From Streptomyces mobaraensis NBRC 13819 = DSM 40847 (GTDB taxonomy: Bacteria > Actinomycetota > Actinomycetes > Streptomycetales > Streptomycetaceae): a stretch of 64,000 nt of DNA. A program made the position numbers and the translations under genes. Below the pieces are notes generated by a model. The model saw only the letters and a program-made list of their open reading frames with translations. It had not been told where the DNA came from and made no database searches. The stretch is from NCBI RefSeq assembly GCF_017916255.1, contig NZ_CP072827.1, positions 2,356,001 through 2,420,000 on the forward strand, given 5' to 3'. Shown here piece by piece: positions 36,041 to 45,783 of this stretch (positions are counted from its first letter, which is position 1; every line of letters starts with the position of its first letter).

Positions 36041-37951
36041 CTAAAGCGCGGCAGCGCCCCGCTCCTGCAGCGCCTTCCCGTACTGCTGCAGCACCCACAA
36101 CTCGTTCTGCACCGCAGCGAGATGATCCGGCGCCGACTGCGCGCCGAGCCGCACCAGACTCCCCTGCACCTCCTTCACCCGCCGCTCCACGGCCCGCAGC
36201 CGCACCTGGACCAGCTGCTGCCCGGCGTAGACCTCGTCCACCGTCTTGGCGTGGATCGCCTCGACGGCCAGCTCGGTGATCATGGAGCGGACGGTGTCGT
36301 CGGGGGCGGCGTCGCGGACGCGGGTGAGGTAGTCGGCGTCGGCCAGGGCGACGCCGCCGGCCTGCTCGATCGCGCGGCGGACGACGGCGTAGGGCGGGGC
36401 GGTGAACTCGTCCTCGCCGTAGGCGTCGAAGGCGGGGGCGACCAGCTCGGGCCGCTGGAGGGCGAGCTTGAGGAGCTCGCGCTCGGTGCGGTGGGCGGGG
36501 CTGCGCAGGTTGAGGGCGGGCCCGCGCGGGCCGGGGGGCGCGGCCGGTCCGGCCGGCTGGGCGGGGGCCGCCGCGCGGGGGGACGGCCGGCCCCGGCCGC
36601 CGTCGCCGCGCGACTCCCGCTCCCGCGCCCACCGCGCCAGCTGCCCCACCCGCATCACGACGAACTGCGTGTCGAGGATCCCCAGCAGCCCGGCCAGCCG
36701 CACGGCGTACTGGTGCCGGATGGAGCTGTCCTTGATGTGGGCGACGATCGGGGCGGCCTCCTCCAGGGCCGCCGCCTGGCCCTCGGGAGTGTCCACGTCG
36801 TGCCGGGCGACGACGGAGCGGAGGGCGAACTCGAAGAGGGGCGTGCTCTCCTCGATGAGCTGCCGGACCGCGTCGTCGCCCTTGTCGAGCCGGAGGTCGC
36901 AGGGGTCCATGCCGCCGGGCGAGACGGCGATGTTGGTGTGCGCGGCGAACTTCTGGTCGTCCTCGAAGGCGCGCAGGGCGGCCCGCTGCCCGGCCGCGTC
37001 CCCGTCGAAGGTGAAGATCACCTTGGCGCGGGAGTTGTCCATCAGCAGCCGGCGGAGGATCTTGACGTGCTCGCCGCCGAAGGCGGTGCCGCAGGTGGCG
37101 ATGGCGGTGGTGACGCCGGCCAGGTGGCAGGCCATCACGTCGGTGTAGCCCTCGACGACGACCGCGCGGTTGCCCTTGGCGATGTCCTTCTTGGCGAGGT
37201 CGATGCCGTAGAGGACGTGGGACTTGCGGTAGATGGGCGTCTCGGGGGTGTTGAGGTACTTGGGGCCGTTGTCGTCGTCGCGGAGCTTGCGGGCGCCGAA
37301 GCCGACGACGTCGCCGGTGATGTCGCGGATGGGCCACATCAGCCGGCCGCGGAAGCGGTCGATGGGGCCGCGCCGGCCGTCCTGGGAGAGGCCGGAGAGG
37401 ATCAGCTCCTTGTCGGTGAAGCCGCGGCCGCGCAGGAACCGGGTGAGGTGGTCCCAGCCGGCCGGGCTGTAGCCGACGCCGAAGTGCCGGGCCGCGGCCT
37501 GGTCGAAGCCGCGCCCGGCCAGGAAGGCCCGGCCGATCTCGGCCTCGGCGCCGTCGAGCTGCTCGGCGTAGAACTTCGCCGCGACCTTGTGCGCCTCGAC
37601 CAGCCGGGTGCGCTCGCCCTGCTGGCGGCCGGGCGTGTAGCCGCCCTCCTCGTAGCGCAGGGTGATGCCGGCCTGGGCGGCGAGCCGCTCGATGGTCTCG
37701 GTGAACGACAGGTGGTCGACCTTCATCACGAAGTCGACCGTGTCCCCGCCCTCCTGGCAGCCGAAGCAGTGGTACAGCCCCTTGGACGGGCTGACGTGGA
37801 AGGACGGGGACTTCTCGTCGTGGAACGGGCAGAGGCCCTTGAGGTTGCCACCGCCCGCGTTGCGCAGCTGGAGGTATTCGGACACGACGGCGTCGATCGG
37901 GACGGCGTCCCGGACCGCCTTCACATCGTCATCGTTGATCCTGCCTGCCAC
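36041..37951 (-). CDS. dnaG: DNA primase
   Basis: This 636-aa replication primase synthesises RNA primers at the fork. It has the CHC2 zinc finger with Cys41, His44, Cys62 and Cys65; the catalytic TOPRIM domain ([30 protein letters not shown]); and a C-terminal DnaB-binding helical domain after a Pro/Ala linker near 450-480. The length is usual for actinobacteria. GTG 37951 begins [18 protein letters not shown]. It is upstream of hrdA on the same strand, with repeat copy C between. Confidence 0.97.
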   Translation of the reverse strand: MAGRINDDDVKAVRDAVPIDAVVSEYLQLRNAGGGNLKGLCPFHDEKSPSFHVSPSKGLYHCFGCQEGGDTVDFVMKVDHLSFTETIERLAAQAGITLRYEEGGYTPGRQQGERTRLVEAHKVAAKFYAEQLDGAEAEIGRAFLAGRGFDQAAARHFGVGYSPAGWDHLTRFLRGRGFTDKELILSGLSQDGRRGPIDRFRGRLMWPIRDITGDVVGFGARKLRDDDNGPKYLNTPETPIYRKSHVLYGIDLAKKDIAKGNRAVVVEGYTDVMACHLAGVTTAIATCGTAFGGEHVKILRRLLMDNSRAKVIFTFDGDAAGQRAALRAFEDDQKFAAHTNIAVSPGGMDPCDLRLDKGDDAVRQLIEESTPLFEFALRSVVARHDVDTPEGQAAALEEAAPIVAHIKDSSIRHQYAVRLAGLLGILDTQFVVMRVGQLARWARERESRGDGGRGRPSPRAAAPAQPAGPAAPPGPRGPALNLRSPAHRTERELLKLALQRPELVAPAFDAYGEDEFTAPPYAVVRRAIEQAGGVALADADYLTRVRDAAPDDTVRSMITELAVEAIHAKTVDEVYAGQQLVQVRLRAVERRVKEVQGSLVRLGAQSAPDHLAAVQNELWVLQQYGKALQERGAAAL

Positions 37952-38037
37952 GCGTGAAGTCTACTGGCGGCCGCCGACACGCCCGGCCCGCGGTCGGAAG
38001 ACCGGGGAGATCTCCGGGTCGCCCCCGGGGGCAGCCC

Positions 38038-39300
38038 CTAGGGAACCAGCGAGTCCAGCGGCACCCCGGGGTCCGCCAGCGCCTCGGGGTCCGGGCGGGC
38101 GCCGGCCCGGATGAGCCGCTGGACGGACTCCGTGACGTCCCACACGTTGACGTTCATCCCCGCCAGCACCCGGCCCTCCCGCAGCCAGAAGGCGATGAAC
38201 TCACGCTTGCCGACGTCCCCGCGGCACACCACCTGGTCGTAGGAACCGGGCGGCGCGTAGCCGGAGTACTCCATGCCGACGTCGTACTGGTCGGAGAAGA
38301 AGTAGGGGACCCGGTCGTAGACGACCTCCATGCCCAGCATGGACCGGGCCGCCGCCGGGCCGCTGTGCAGGGCGTTGGCCCAGTGCTCGACGCGCAGCCG
38401 GCCGGTCCCGTCCGGGCGGCCGATCGCGGCGACGTCGCCCGCGGCGAAGATCTCCGGGTCGGAGGTGCGCAGCGAGGCGTCGACGGCGATACCGCCACCG
38501 TCCGCGCGGTCGACGAGGGCGAGCCCGGCGGTCTCGGCGAGGGCGGTGCGCGGGGCCGCGCCGATGGCGGCGAGGACGCTGTGCGCGGGGTGCTCCTCGC
38601 CGTCGTCGGTGCGCACGGCGAGCACCATGCCGTCCTGTCCGGTGATCTCGGTGAGGCGGGCGCCGAAGTGGAAGCGGACGCCGTGCTCGGCGTGCAGGTC
38701 GGTGAAGACCTGCCCGAGCTCGGGTCCGAGGACCCGGTGCAGCGGGGTGGGCTCGGGCTCGACGACGGTCACCTCGGCGCCGTAGCCGCGGGCGGCGGCG
38801 GCCACCTCCAGGCCGATCCAGCCGGCGCCGGCGATGACCAGGTGGCCGTTGTCCCGGCCGAGGGAGGCGAGGACGGCGCGCAGCCGCTCGGCGTGGGCGA
38901 GGCGGCGCAGGTGGTGGACGCCGGCGAGGCCGGTGCCGGGGATGTCGAGGCGGCGCGGTTCGGCGCCGGTGGCGAGCAGCAGCCGGTCGTAGTGGACGCG
39001 GGTGCCGTCGCCCAGCCGGACCGTGCGGGCGGCGCGGTCGAGGTGGACGGCGGGCAGGCCGAGGTGGAGCTCGACGTCGGCGCGGGCGTACCAGGCGGGT
39101 TCGTGGACGAAGACGCTGTCCCGCTCGTCCTTCCCGATCAGGTACCCCTTGGAGAGCGGCGGGCGCTCGTAGGGGTGGTCGCGTTCGTCGCCGATGAGGA
39201 TCACCCGCCCGGTGAATCCCTCCGCGCGGAGGGTCTCGGCCGCCTTCGCGCCGGCGAGCCCCCCTCCGACGATGACGAACGTCTGGTTCGCGTCCACCAC
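38038..39300 (-). CDS. FAD-dependent NAD(P)H reductase (ferredoxin-reductase-like)
   Basis: This 420-aa flavoprotein has the FAD motif FVIVGGGLAGAKAAETLR, the PYERPPLSKGYL segment, the NAD motif LVIAGAGWIGLEVAAAARGYGAEVTVVE and the second FAD motif IFAAGDVAA. A C-terminal domain (PYFFSDQYDVGMEYSG) is typical of oxygenase-coupled ferredoxin reductases (BphA4/AIFM3-like). No ferredoxin or oxygenase gene is adjacent, so its partner is unknown. AGGAGG is 6 nt before GTG 39300. Confidence 0.93.
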   Translation of the reverse strand: MVDANQTFVIVGGGLAGAKAAETLRAEGFTGRVILIGDERDHPYERPPLSKGYLIGKDERDSVFVHEPAWYARADVELHLGLPAVHLDRAARTVRLGDGTRVHYDRLLLATGAEPRRLDIPGTGLAGVHHLRRLAHAERLRAVLASLGRDNGHLVIAGAGWIGLEVAAAARGYGAEVTVVEPEPTPLHRVLGPELGQVFTDLHAEHGVRFHFGARLTEITGQDGMVLAVRTDDGEEHPAHSVLAAIGAAPRTALAETAGLALVDRADGGGIAVDASLRTSDPEIFAAGDVAAIGRPDGTGRLRVEHWANALHSGPAAARSMLGMEVVYDRVPYFFSDQYDVGMEYSGYAPPGSYDQVVCRGDVGKREFIAFWLREGRVLAGMNVNVWDVTESVQRLIRAGARPDPEALADPGVPLDSLVP

Positions 39301-39455
39301 TTGCTGCCTCCTCGCTCGATGAGCCACCAATTCGAGTCCCCGGTGCGTGCGCCGGAACGGCCAGTGCGAGCGTCCCGCACGCGGCGGGCCGCCGGAAGAG
39401 GGCCGCGCCGGGGACCGTCCGCGGCCCGGGCCCTCCGCTCCCTCGGGTCCGGGGT

Positions 39456-40784
39456 TCAGCCGGCGGACGGCGGGCGGCCTCCGGTGAGCCGGGCGTGCAG
39501 GGTGCGCGCCGAGGCGTCGGTGAGGGCGGCGATCTGGTCGACGACGGCGCGCAGCCGGCCCGCGTCGTCGGCCGCGGCCGTGTACAGGGAGCGGAACTGC
39601 GGGTCGAGGCCGTCGGGCGCGCGGGAGACCAGCGCCTCGGCCAGTTCGGCGATCACGATGCGCTGGTCGGCGCGGAGCTTCTCCTGGTCCTCGCGCTGGA
39701 TGACGTACCGGTCGGCGACGGCCTTGAGGACGGCGCACTCCAGCCGGGTGCCGTGCGGGACGACGAGGCCGGCGCGGTGCCGGGTGAGCCGGCCGGGACC
39801 CCACGCCTCCCGGGTGGCGGTCTCGGCGGCGAGGCAGAACCGGCCGATGAGCTGGCTGGTGGCGTCCTTCAGCCGGGCCTGGGCGACGGCCGAGCCGTCG
39901 TAGCCGTGCGGCCACCACTCCTGGTCGAGCAGCCGGTCCAGGGCCTCGGCCAGCTCCTCGGGGTCCGCGCCGGGGGCGTAGCGGCGGGCGGCGACGGCGA
40001 AGATCTCGCGCCGCTCGGGCTCGGCGGCGAGGACGTTGGGGTCGAGGTGGCCGGCGTGCAGCCCGTCCTCGACGTCGTGGACGGAGTACGCGACGTCGTC
40101 GGCCCAGTCCATGACCTGGGCCTCGAAGCTCCTGCGGTGCGGGGGCGCGCCCTGCCGCAGCCAGTGGAAGACCGGCAGGTCGTCGGGGTAGACGCCGAAC
40201 TTGGCGGAGGCCGGGTCGGTGGGGTGGCCGCCGCGCGGCCAGGGGTACTTGGTGGCGGCGTCGAGCGCGGCGCGGGTGAGGTTGAGGCCGACGCTGGCCG
40301 GTTCGCCGGTCCGGGGGTCGGTGGTGAAGCGCTTGGGCTCCAGCCGGGTCAGCAGCCGCAGGGACTGGGCGTTGCCCTCGAAACCGCCGCAGGGACCGGC
40401 GACTTCGTCGAGCGCCCGTTCCCCGTTGTGCCCGAACGGCGGGTGGCCGAGGTCGTGCGCGAGGCAGGCGGTCTCGACGAGGTCGGGGTCGCAGCCGAGG
40501 GCGGCGCCGAGCTCCCGGCCGACCTGGGCGCACTCCAGGGAGTGGGTGAGCCGGGTGCGCGGGCTGGCGTCCCACACCTGCCCGCTCACACCGGGGGTGA
40601 CGACCTGTGTCTTCCCGGCGAGCCGGCGCAGCGCGGCGGAGTGCAGGACGCGGGCGCGGTCGCGCTGGAAGGCGGTGCGGCCCGGCCGCTTGTCGGGCTC
40701 GGGGGCCCAGCGCTCCAGGTCCGGGGCGTCGTAGCCGTCGAGGGCGGGCGCTTCCCCGCGGGCGGTTGCTGCTGAGCCGTTCAT
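39456..40784 (-). CDS. dgt: Deoxyguanosinetriphosphate triphosphohydrolase-like protein
   Basis: This 442-aa HD-domain enzyme has the metal ligands His81 ([13 protein letters not shown]) and His110-Asp111 ([16 protein letters not shown]), the dGTPase [21 protein letters not shown] motif at its N-terminus, and the later [17 protein letters not shown]. It degrades dNTPs to nucleosides and triphosphate. ATG 40784 is favoured over ATG 40820 because TACCGT lies 7 nt upstream (leaderless). It is in the dnaG neighbourhood, as in other Streptomyces. Confidence 0.92.
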   Translation of the reverse strand: MNGSAATARGEAPALDGYDAPDLERWAPEPDKRPGRTAFQRDRARVLHSAALRRLAGKTQVVTPGVSGQVWDASPRTRLTHSLECAQVGRELGAALGCDPDLVETACLAHDLGHPPFGHNGERALDEVAGPCGGFEGNAQSLRLLTRLEPKRFTTDPRTGEPASVGLNLTRAALDAATKYPWPRGGHPTDPASAKFGVYPDDLPVFHWLRQGAPPHRRSFEAQVMDWADDVAYSVHDVEDGLHAGHLDPNVLAAEPERREIFAVAARRYAPGADPEELAEALDRLLDQEWWPHGYDGSAVAQARLKDATSQLIGRFCLAAETATREAWGPGRLTRHRAGLVVPHGTRLECAVLKAVADRYVIQREDQEKLRADQRIVIAELAEALVSRAPDGLDPQFRSLYTAAADDAGRLRAVVDQIAALTDASARTLHARLTGGRPPSAG

Positions 40785-40954
40785 ACCCCCGACGGTAGTC
40801 CCCGGGTCTGACAAGGGCATGGGGCCCCTCGGCCCGTTCCCGTCCCCGTCCCCGTCCCCCGTCCCCGTCCACCCGTACCCCGTCCGGTCCGCGCGGGCGT
40901 GGAACCGCGCCGCCCCGCACGGCGTTCTTTCCGTCCGGAGAGGGGGAGGCGAAC

Positions 40955-41644
40955 GTGAGTGTGAAAAAGTGGGCGCGCCGATGGCTGCCCGCCACCCGCA
41001 AGGGCAGGCGCCGGGCCGTCCAGGCGGTGATGGCGGCCTGTGTGCTGGGCCTGCTGCCCGTCACCTGGGTGCACGCCGCCGCGGACGCGCGGCTGCGGCG
41101 GGTCGAGGACGTGCCGCCGGCGCCGGTGGCCGTCGTCTTCGGCGCGGGCCTGTGGCAGGGCAAGCCGTCCCCCTACCTGGCGCACCGGCTCGACACCGCG
41201 ATCGACCTCTACCGCGCGGGCAAGGTCCGCGTCCTCCTGGTCACCGGCGACAACGGCCGCCAGCAGTACAACGAGCCGGACGCCATGCGCGCCTACCTCC
41301 ACGAGCACGGCGTCCCCGACGACCGCGTGGTCGCCGACTACGCCGGCTTCGACACCTGGGACTCCTGCACCCGCGCCCGCCGCGTCTTCGGGGTGCGCAA
41401 GGCGGTGCTGGTCACCCAGGACTTCCACATCCGGCGGGCGGTGGCGCTGTGCGACGCGGCCGGGATCGACGTGTACGGGGTGGGCGTGGAGGCGAAGCGC
41501 GACCGCACCTGGTACGCGGCCGGGGCCCGGGAGATCCTGGCGGCCGGGAAGGCGGCCGTGAACGCGGCGGTGCGGCCGGGGCCGAGGTTCCTGGGCCCGC
41601 GCGAGCCGGGGGTGGACCGGGCACTGGAGGCGGCGGGGCGGTGA
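40955..41644 (+). CDS. SanA/YdcF-type (DUF218) membrane protein
   Basis: This 229-aa protein has one N-terminal membrane helix (residues 21-42) and a DUF218 extracytoplasmic domain: [61 protein letters not shown] and [12 protein letters not shown]. It closely matches SanA of enterobacteria, linked to envelope integrity and vancomycin exclusion at high temperature. GGGGGAGG precedes GTG 40955. A simple repeat of CCCCGT lies just upstream at about 40845-40880. Confidence 0.88.
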   Translation: MSVKKWARRWLPATRKGRRRAVQAVMAACVLGLLPVTWVHAAADARLRRVEDVPPAPVAVVFGAGLWQGKPSPYLAHRLDTAIDLYRAGKVRVLLVTGDNGRQQYNEPDAMRAYLHEHGVPDDRVVADYAGFDTWDSCTRARRVFGVRKAVLVTQDFHIRRAVALCDAAGIDVYGVGVEAKRDRTWYAAGAREILAAGKAAVNAAVRPGPRFLGPREPGVDRALEAAGR

Positions 41645-41702
41645 TCCTCGGGGCGGGGCCCTCGCCGTCACCGGACTCGCGGCCACCCGCCGGCTTCCTC
41701 GG

Positions 41703-42677
41703 CTACCGCTTGGGTTCCCGGCCGTTTATGGCGTCGACGTACAGCCGGAAGATCTCGTCGTCGTTCAGGGGGCTGTACGACACCTGGGACGAGCGGTCGC
41801 CGTCCGGGCCGCCGCCGTTGAGCCCGCCCAGGACGCCGACCAGGTCGCCGGTCCGCGTCCGCTCGTTGAAGTGGACCAGCCAGGGGCTGCCGGAGGTGCC
41901 GGAGAAGAAGCCGTCGCACCGCATCTTCAGCTGGTTGTGGTTCTCCAGCTTGTTCGTCAGGGCGGTGCAGCGGATGGCCTCGTCGGCGGGGTCGTCGTCC
42001 GCGCTGGGATAGCCGATGACGGTCACCCGGTTGACGTAGCCGGGGGTGCGGGCCAGCCGGTTGGCGCCGGTGACCTGCTCGATCTGACGGCCCTTCGCGT
42101 CGGGCCGGACGGTGGCGAAGGCGAAGTCGAGGTCGGAGCCCTCACCGGTGTCGGTGCGTCTGGGATCGGTGAAGGTGCGGTCCACCGCCCACACGCCGTA
42201 CGGCTGCTCCTTGGCGCCCGCCTGATAGTCCGGCACGAACGCGGCGTCCTCGCCGATCGAGCAGTGCCCGGCGGTGACCAGCAGGTTCCCCTTGGGGCTG
42301 TGGACGACGCTGGCCGTGCAGTGATGGCTCTTCATGTCGTCGCCGGTGTAGAAGAGGACGCCCACCGAGGGCACTCCGCCGAAGTGCCGCGCGCTGCCCG
42401 TGATGCGCTGCGCCTCGCTCCGGGCGTCGGCGTCCGCCGCGTCGTCGGACGCCGTCCCGGCGGACGGCCCGGCCGCGGACGCGGTGGGGTCGGGGCCCCA
42501 GAACCGCCGCGCCTGCTCGCTGGTCCAGCTGCGGTCCTTCCCGTGGCCGCCGGCCTGCGGGACGGCCGCCGCCAGCACGACGACATAGAGTCCCGCCAGC
42601 GTGGCCCGGCCCCATCGGGCCCGGCTCCACCGGGGAAAACGCACAGGCACCCCCACCACGTTCGGAAGGTCGTTCAC
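41703..42677 (-). CDS. Secreted trypsin-like serine protease
   Basis: This 324-aa protein has an N-terminal signal or anchor helix (ATLAGLYVVVLAAAVPQAGG), a Ser/Ala/Asp-rich linker and a chymotrypsin-fold domain. The triad is His138 (VTAGHCS), Asp184 (SDLDFAFA) and Ser262 (SGTSGSPW). Four cysteines probably form two disulfides. The start is uncertain: GTG 42677 is used, but GTG 42653 or 42647 would give a shorter cytoplasmic tail. Target unknown. Confidence 0.87.
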   Translation of the reverse strand: MNDLPNVVGVPVRFPRWSRARWGRATLAGLYVVVLAAAVPQAGGHGKDRSWTSEQARRFWGPDPTASAAGPSAGTASDDAADADARSEAQRITGSARHFGGVPSVGVLFYTGDDMKSHHCTASVVHSPKGNLLVTAGHCSIGEDAAFVPDYQAGAKEQPYGVWAVDRTFTDPRRTDTGEGSDLDFAFATVRPDAKGRQIEQVTGANRLARTPGYVNRVTVIGYPSADDDPADEAIRCTALTNKLENHNQLKMRCDGFFSGTSGSPWLVHFNERTRTGDLVGVLGGLNGGGPDGDRSSQVSYSPLNDDEIFRLYVDAINGREPKR

Positions 42678-42871
42678 AGGCTAACGGCACCATCCGGCGC
42701 GGACGGCCGCCGGACGGTTTTCCGTACCGTCGGACGACCGACGATCCGGTGTATGACCAGCGTACGAATGATCGTCAACCATCCACCACATCCGGTACGG
42801 GAAGTCTCGTCCCGCCCGCCCCGATCACACGAACGGCGTCCGCCCGGCACGGCCCATCGGTCGTACCCGGC

Positions 42872-43657
42872 CTACGCGGCCCACTGGTCGTAACCGAGCT
42901 TGCCGAGCAGCGCCAGCACCACGACGACCAGGACCACGCGCACGAACCCGCTCCCCCGCTTCAGCGCCATCCGGGCGCCCAGCGTCCCGCCCGCCAGGTT
43001 GAACACGGCCATCGGCAGCGCCACCGACCACAGCACCGCGCCCTGGAGCGAGAAGGTGACCAGGGCGCCGATGTTGGTGCAGACGTTGACGATTTTGGCG
43101 GTGCCGGAGGCGGCCACCAGGTCCATGTGGAGGATCCCGGCCAGCGCCAGGACGAGGAAGGTGCCGGTGCCGGGGCCGATCAGGCCGTCGTAGAAGCCGA
43201 TGCCCAGACCGGCGACGAGGATCGCCGTCCACACCCGCCGCCGGCTCACCGGCCCGCCGGCCGCCGCGACGGCGCCGAAGCCCGGCCGCAGCAGGACGAA
43301 GGCCAGGACCATGACCAGGATCACCATGATCAGCGGCCGGAGCAGCGCACTGTCGATGCCGGAGGCGAACACCGCCCCGGCCAGCGACCCGCCGAGCGCG
43401 GCGAGTCCGGTGCGGAAGGCGGTGCGCAGGTCGAGGGGGGCGCGGCGGGCGTACGAGACCGCGGCCGCGGCGGTGCCCCAGATGGCGACGGCCTTGTTGG
43501 TGCCGAGCACGTGCGCGGGCGCGGCGTACGGGAGGCCGACCAGCAGGGCGGGGAGCTGGAGCAGGCCGCCCCCGCCCACGACGGCGTCGATCCAGCCGGC
43601 GGTGGCCGCGGCGAGGCAGAGCAGCAGCAGGGTGGTCAGGGATATGTCGGGGGTCAC
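42872..43657 (-). CDS. TauE/SafE family membrane exporter
   Basis: This 261-aa protein has seven to eight predicted helices with the duplicated TauE/SafE pattern: GWIDAVVGGGGLLQLPALL with TNKAV in the first half and GFYDGLIGPGTGTFLVLALAG with GTAKIVN in the second. Members transport sulfite, sulfonates or related organic anions; the substrate is unknown. TACGAT lies 6 nt before GTG 43657, suggesting a leaderless transcript. Confidence 0.92.
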   Translation of the reverse strand: MTPDISLTTLLLLCLAAATAGWIDAVVGGGGLLQLPALLVGLPYAAPAHVLGTNKAVAIWGTAAAAVSYARRAPLDLRTAFRTGLAALGGSLAGAVFASGIDSALLRPLIMVILVMVLAFVLLRPGFGAVAAAGGPVSRRRVWTAILVAGLGIGFYDGLIGPGTGTFLVLALAGILHMDLVAASGTAKIVNVCTNIGALVTFSLQGAVLWSVALPMAVFNLAGGTLGARMALKRGSGFVRVVLVVVVLALLGKLGYDQWAA

Positions 43658-43819
43658 CACGGGATCGTACGGGCGGTGGACGCGCCAACTCCGCTCCCCG
43701 GGCGGGCTCCTGTCCCGGTACCGGCCGTGCGCGGGCCGTTGTCGGTGCCGTCCCCTACGCTGAGTGCGGCAAGTGGCGGTCATCCCTGATGTGCCTGGTG
43801 AGGCAGGGCGGAGGAGCAG

Positions 43820-44755
43820 ATGACGAACGGCTGGACGCCGGACGACATGCCCGACCAGAAGGGCCGGACGGCCGTGGTGACCGGCGCCAACAGCGGCATC
43901 GGATTCGTCACCTCGCGCGAGCTGGCCCGGCGCGGCGCACGCGTGGTGCTGGCCTGCCGGGACGAGACGCGCGGCAGAGCCGCCGAGGACCTGCTGCGGC
44001 AGCAGGTGCCCGGCGCGGACGTCCGGCTGGCCCGGCTCGACCTCGCCGACCTGGCGTCGGTGCGCTCCTTCGCCGCGGAGCTGCCCGAGGAGCGGCTCGA
44101 CCTGCTGATCGACAACGCCGGGGTGATGGCCCTGCCGCAGCGGCGCACGGTCGACGGCTTCGAGATGCAGTTCGGCACCAACCACCTGGGCCACTTCGCG
44201 CTGACCGGGCTGCTGCTGCCGCGGCTGCGGAACGCCGGGTACGGGGCCCGGGTGGTCGTCGTCTCCAGCTTCATGCACGTCATGGGCACGGTCGACCCGC
44301 GCGACCCACAGCTCGACCGGGGCTACCGCCGGTGGACCGCCTACGCCCGCTCCAAGAGCGCCAACCTCCTCTTCGTCCACGAACTCGCCCGCCGCCTCGC
44401 CGCCGACGGCTCCCCGGTCGTCGCCGCGGCGGCCCACCCCGGCTTCGCGGCGACCGGGCTCCAGACGGCCGCGGTGCGGATGGAGGGGCGGCAGCGCGCC
44501 GAGCGCATCGTGGCCGGCGCCACCCGGCTGGTCGCGCAGAGCGCGGAGCACGGTGCTCTGCCGACGCTGTACGCCGCGACGGCGGAGGGGATCCGGCAGG
44601 ACGACTTCATCGGTCCCGGCGGCCCGCTGATGCGGGGTGCGCCCGCACGGTCGCCGCGCGCCCCCTGGACGCGGGACGCCGTGGCGTCGGCGGGGTTGTG
44701 GCGGTTGTCGGAGCGGCTGACGGGGGTGCGGTACGGGGGGCCGGCGGGGGTGTGA
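43820..44755 (+). CDS. Short-chain dehydrogenase/reductase (retinol-dehydrogenase-like)
   Basis: This 311-aa SDR has the cofactor motif TGANSGIG (21-28), the DNAGVM motif near 99-103 and the catalytic Ser150, Tyr175 and Lys179 (YARSK). The basic residue following the first motif (ACRDE near 46) suggests NADP preference. The substrate is unknown. GGAGG lies 7 nt before the ATG. Immediately after its stop, in the same frame, is a gene remnant (44756-44923). Confidence 0.93.
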   Translation: MTNGWTPDDMPDQKGRTAVVTGANSGIGFVTSRELARRGARVVLACRDETRGRAAEDLLRQQVPGADVRLARLDLADLASVRSFAAELPEERLDLLIDNAGVMALPQRRTVDGFEMQFGTNHLGHFALTGLLLPRLRNAGYGARVVVVSSFMHVMGTVDPRDPQLDRGYRRWTAYARSKSANLLFVHELARRLAADGSPVVAAAAHPGFAATGLQTAAVRMEGRQRAERIVAGATRLVAQSAEHGALPTLYAATAEGIRQDDFIGPGGPLMRGAPARSPRAPWTRDAVASAGLWRLSERLTGVRYGGPAGV

Positions 44756-44923
44756 TGCCCCGGGTTCCCCACCGGAGCGAAGGGCAACCTCCATGTGGAC
44801 GTCTCCGAGCAGCCGGCCGGCCGCTACTGGACCTTCCAGTGGCTGGAGACCGCGGCCTGCACGGTGTCGGCCGGGCTGTCGGCCGCCCTGGGCTTCCGGC
44901 GGATCCGCGCCCGGCTCGCCTGA
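44756..44923 (+). pseudogene. 3' remnant of a membrane-protein gene
   Basis: Directly after the SDR stop, the same frame stays open to a TGA at 44921-44923. The peptide reads KGNLHVDVSEQPAGRYWTFQ, continues with a hydrophobic segment (LETAACTVSAGLSAALGF) and ends RRIRARLA. This looks like the last extracellular stretch, final membrane helix and basic C-terminus of an integral membrane protein, possibly a transporter. There is no start codon with a ribosome binding site, so it appears to be the tail of a gene whose 5' part was deleted. Whether it is ever translated by readthrough is unknown. Confidence 0.45.
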
Positions 44924-44973
44924 CGCGGGCCTTTCCCCGGCGGGCTCCGCCGCGCGACGGGAGCGGGGCGCCC

Positions 44974-45549
44974 TCACTCCAACCCCGACGCCCGAAGCAC
45001 CCCCCGCGCTCCCTCCCCGTCGATCCGGCTCGCCAGAGCCGCGAGCACCGGTGCGCCCTCCCGCAGCAGTCCCCGTTCCGACGCCCGTCGGGCACCGCGC
45101 TCCACCTGGTGCCAGAGCAGCGGGTTCGTCCACAGCACCCGCGGGTCGAGCTCCACCCGCCCCCCGCCCACGTCCTGGAGGACGAGCCGGGGCGCCATCC
45201 CGTCCAACTGCCGTACGCGGGTGAGCAGATCCGTCCGGACCCGCCGCTCGCGGAGGAGGCCGCGGGAGGCCAGCCAGCCGTCGCCGGCGGTGACGCGGGG
45301 TGGCCGCAGGACGGCCACCAGGGCCGTGCCGAGCGCGGCCCAGCAGCAGGCCCGTACCGCGTCGAGTTCGCCGCGCAGCAGGTCGACGAGGGTGAGGAGG
45401 CCGCCGAGCGCCATCCCCCAGCACCACGCCTCGCGGGCCTCGCGCCGCCAGCCGCGGTCCCGGGCGAGTACCCCGCCGGTGGCCGTGGCGGCGGGGCGCC
45501 CGGAGCGGGGTCCGTGTCTGCGCGTCCTTACGGTCGGTCGCCGTCCCAT
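44974..45549 (-). CDS. Hypothetical membrane protein with PH-like domain
   Basis: This 191-aa protein has two predicted membrane helices (about 43-61 and 68-82: WCWGMALGGLLTLVDLL and ACCWAALGTALVAVL) followed by a soluble region of mixed beta strands (GLLRERRVRTDLLTRVRQLDGMAPRLVLQDVGGGRVEL), reminiscent of bacterial PH domains. I do not recognise a named family. TAACCT lies 6 nt before ATG 45549, suggesting a leaderless start. It is divergent from the permease gene; the phased repeat array lies between them. Confidence 0.7.
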   Translation of the reverse strand: MGRRPTVRTRRHGPRSGRPAATATGGVLARDRGWRREAREAWCWGMALGGLLTLVDLLRGELDAVRACCWAALGTALVAVLRPPRVTAGDGWLASRGLLRERRVRTDLLTRVRQLDGMAPRLVLQDVGGGRVELDPRVLWTNPLLWHQVERGARRASERGLLREGAPVLAALASRIDGEGARGVLRASGLE

Positions 45550-45591
45550 GGCGTGAGGTTAGGGCCGTCCGCGCGCCGATCCCGCGCCCAT

Positions 45592-45650
45592 TGACGCCAA
45601 GCTGACGGAAACGTGTCCGAACCTGACGGCCTCCTGACGTCCTCTTGACA
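45592..45650 (+). promoter_or_regulatory. Helically phased TGACG repeat array upstream of the permease gene
   Basis: TGACG occurs at 45592, 45603, 45624 and 45635 and TGACA at 45646, with a weaker TGTCC at 45614. Intervals are 11, 11, 10, 11 and 11 bp, one helical turn each. The last unit is the TTGACA (45645-45650) that would serve as the -35 of the permease promoter. Such an array is the architecture used by OmpR/PhoB-type regulators that bind direct repeats as tandem monomers. The binding protein is not known. Confidence 0.55.
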
Positions 45651-45783
45651 GAGGGGCGGTCAACATCCGTTAAAGAACCGCCAAGATGGCCACGGAAGGC
45701 GCCAAGAGACCGCCAAGGATCAGTGTCTTTCGGTCGCCTCCACCGCAGGCTGAGCCTCCCACGTCACGGAGGTACGAAGAGAG

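Noticed and set aside
40845..40880. CCCCGT tandem repeat upstream of the SanA-like gene
   Set aside because: Short low-complexity tract consistent with base composition; no evidence of function.
44760..44923. Separate small gene starting at ATG 44793
   Set aside because: That ATG is in a different frame from the membrane-tail peptide and yields a Pro/Arg-rich shadow product; the tail frame itself has no start codon.
45556..45783. Possible c-di-AMP (ydaO) riboswitch upstream of the KimA-like gene
   Set aside because: I looked for the conserved riboswitch segments and did not find them; only short CGCCAAG repeats are present.
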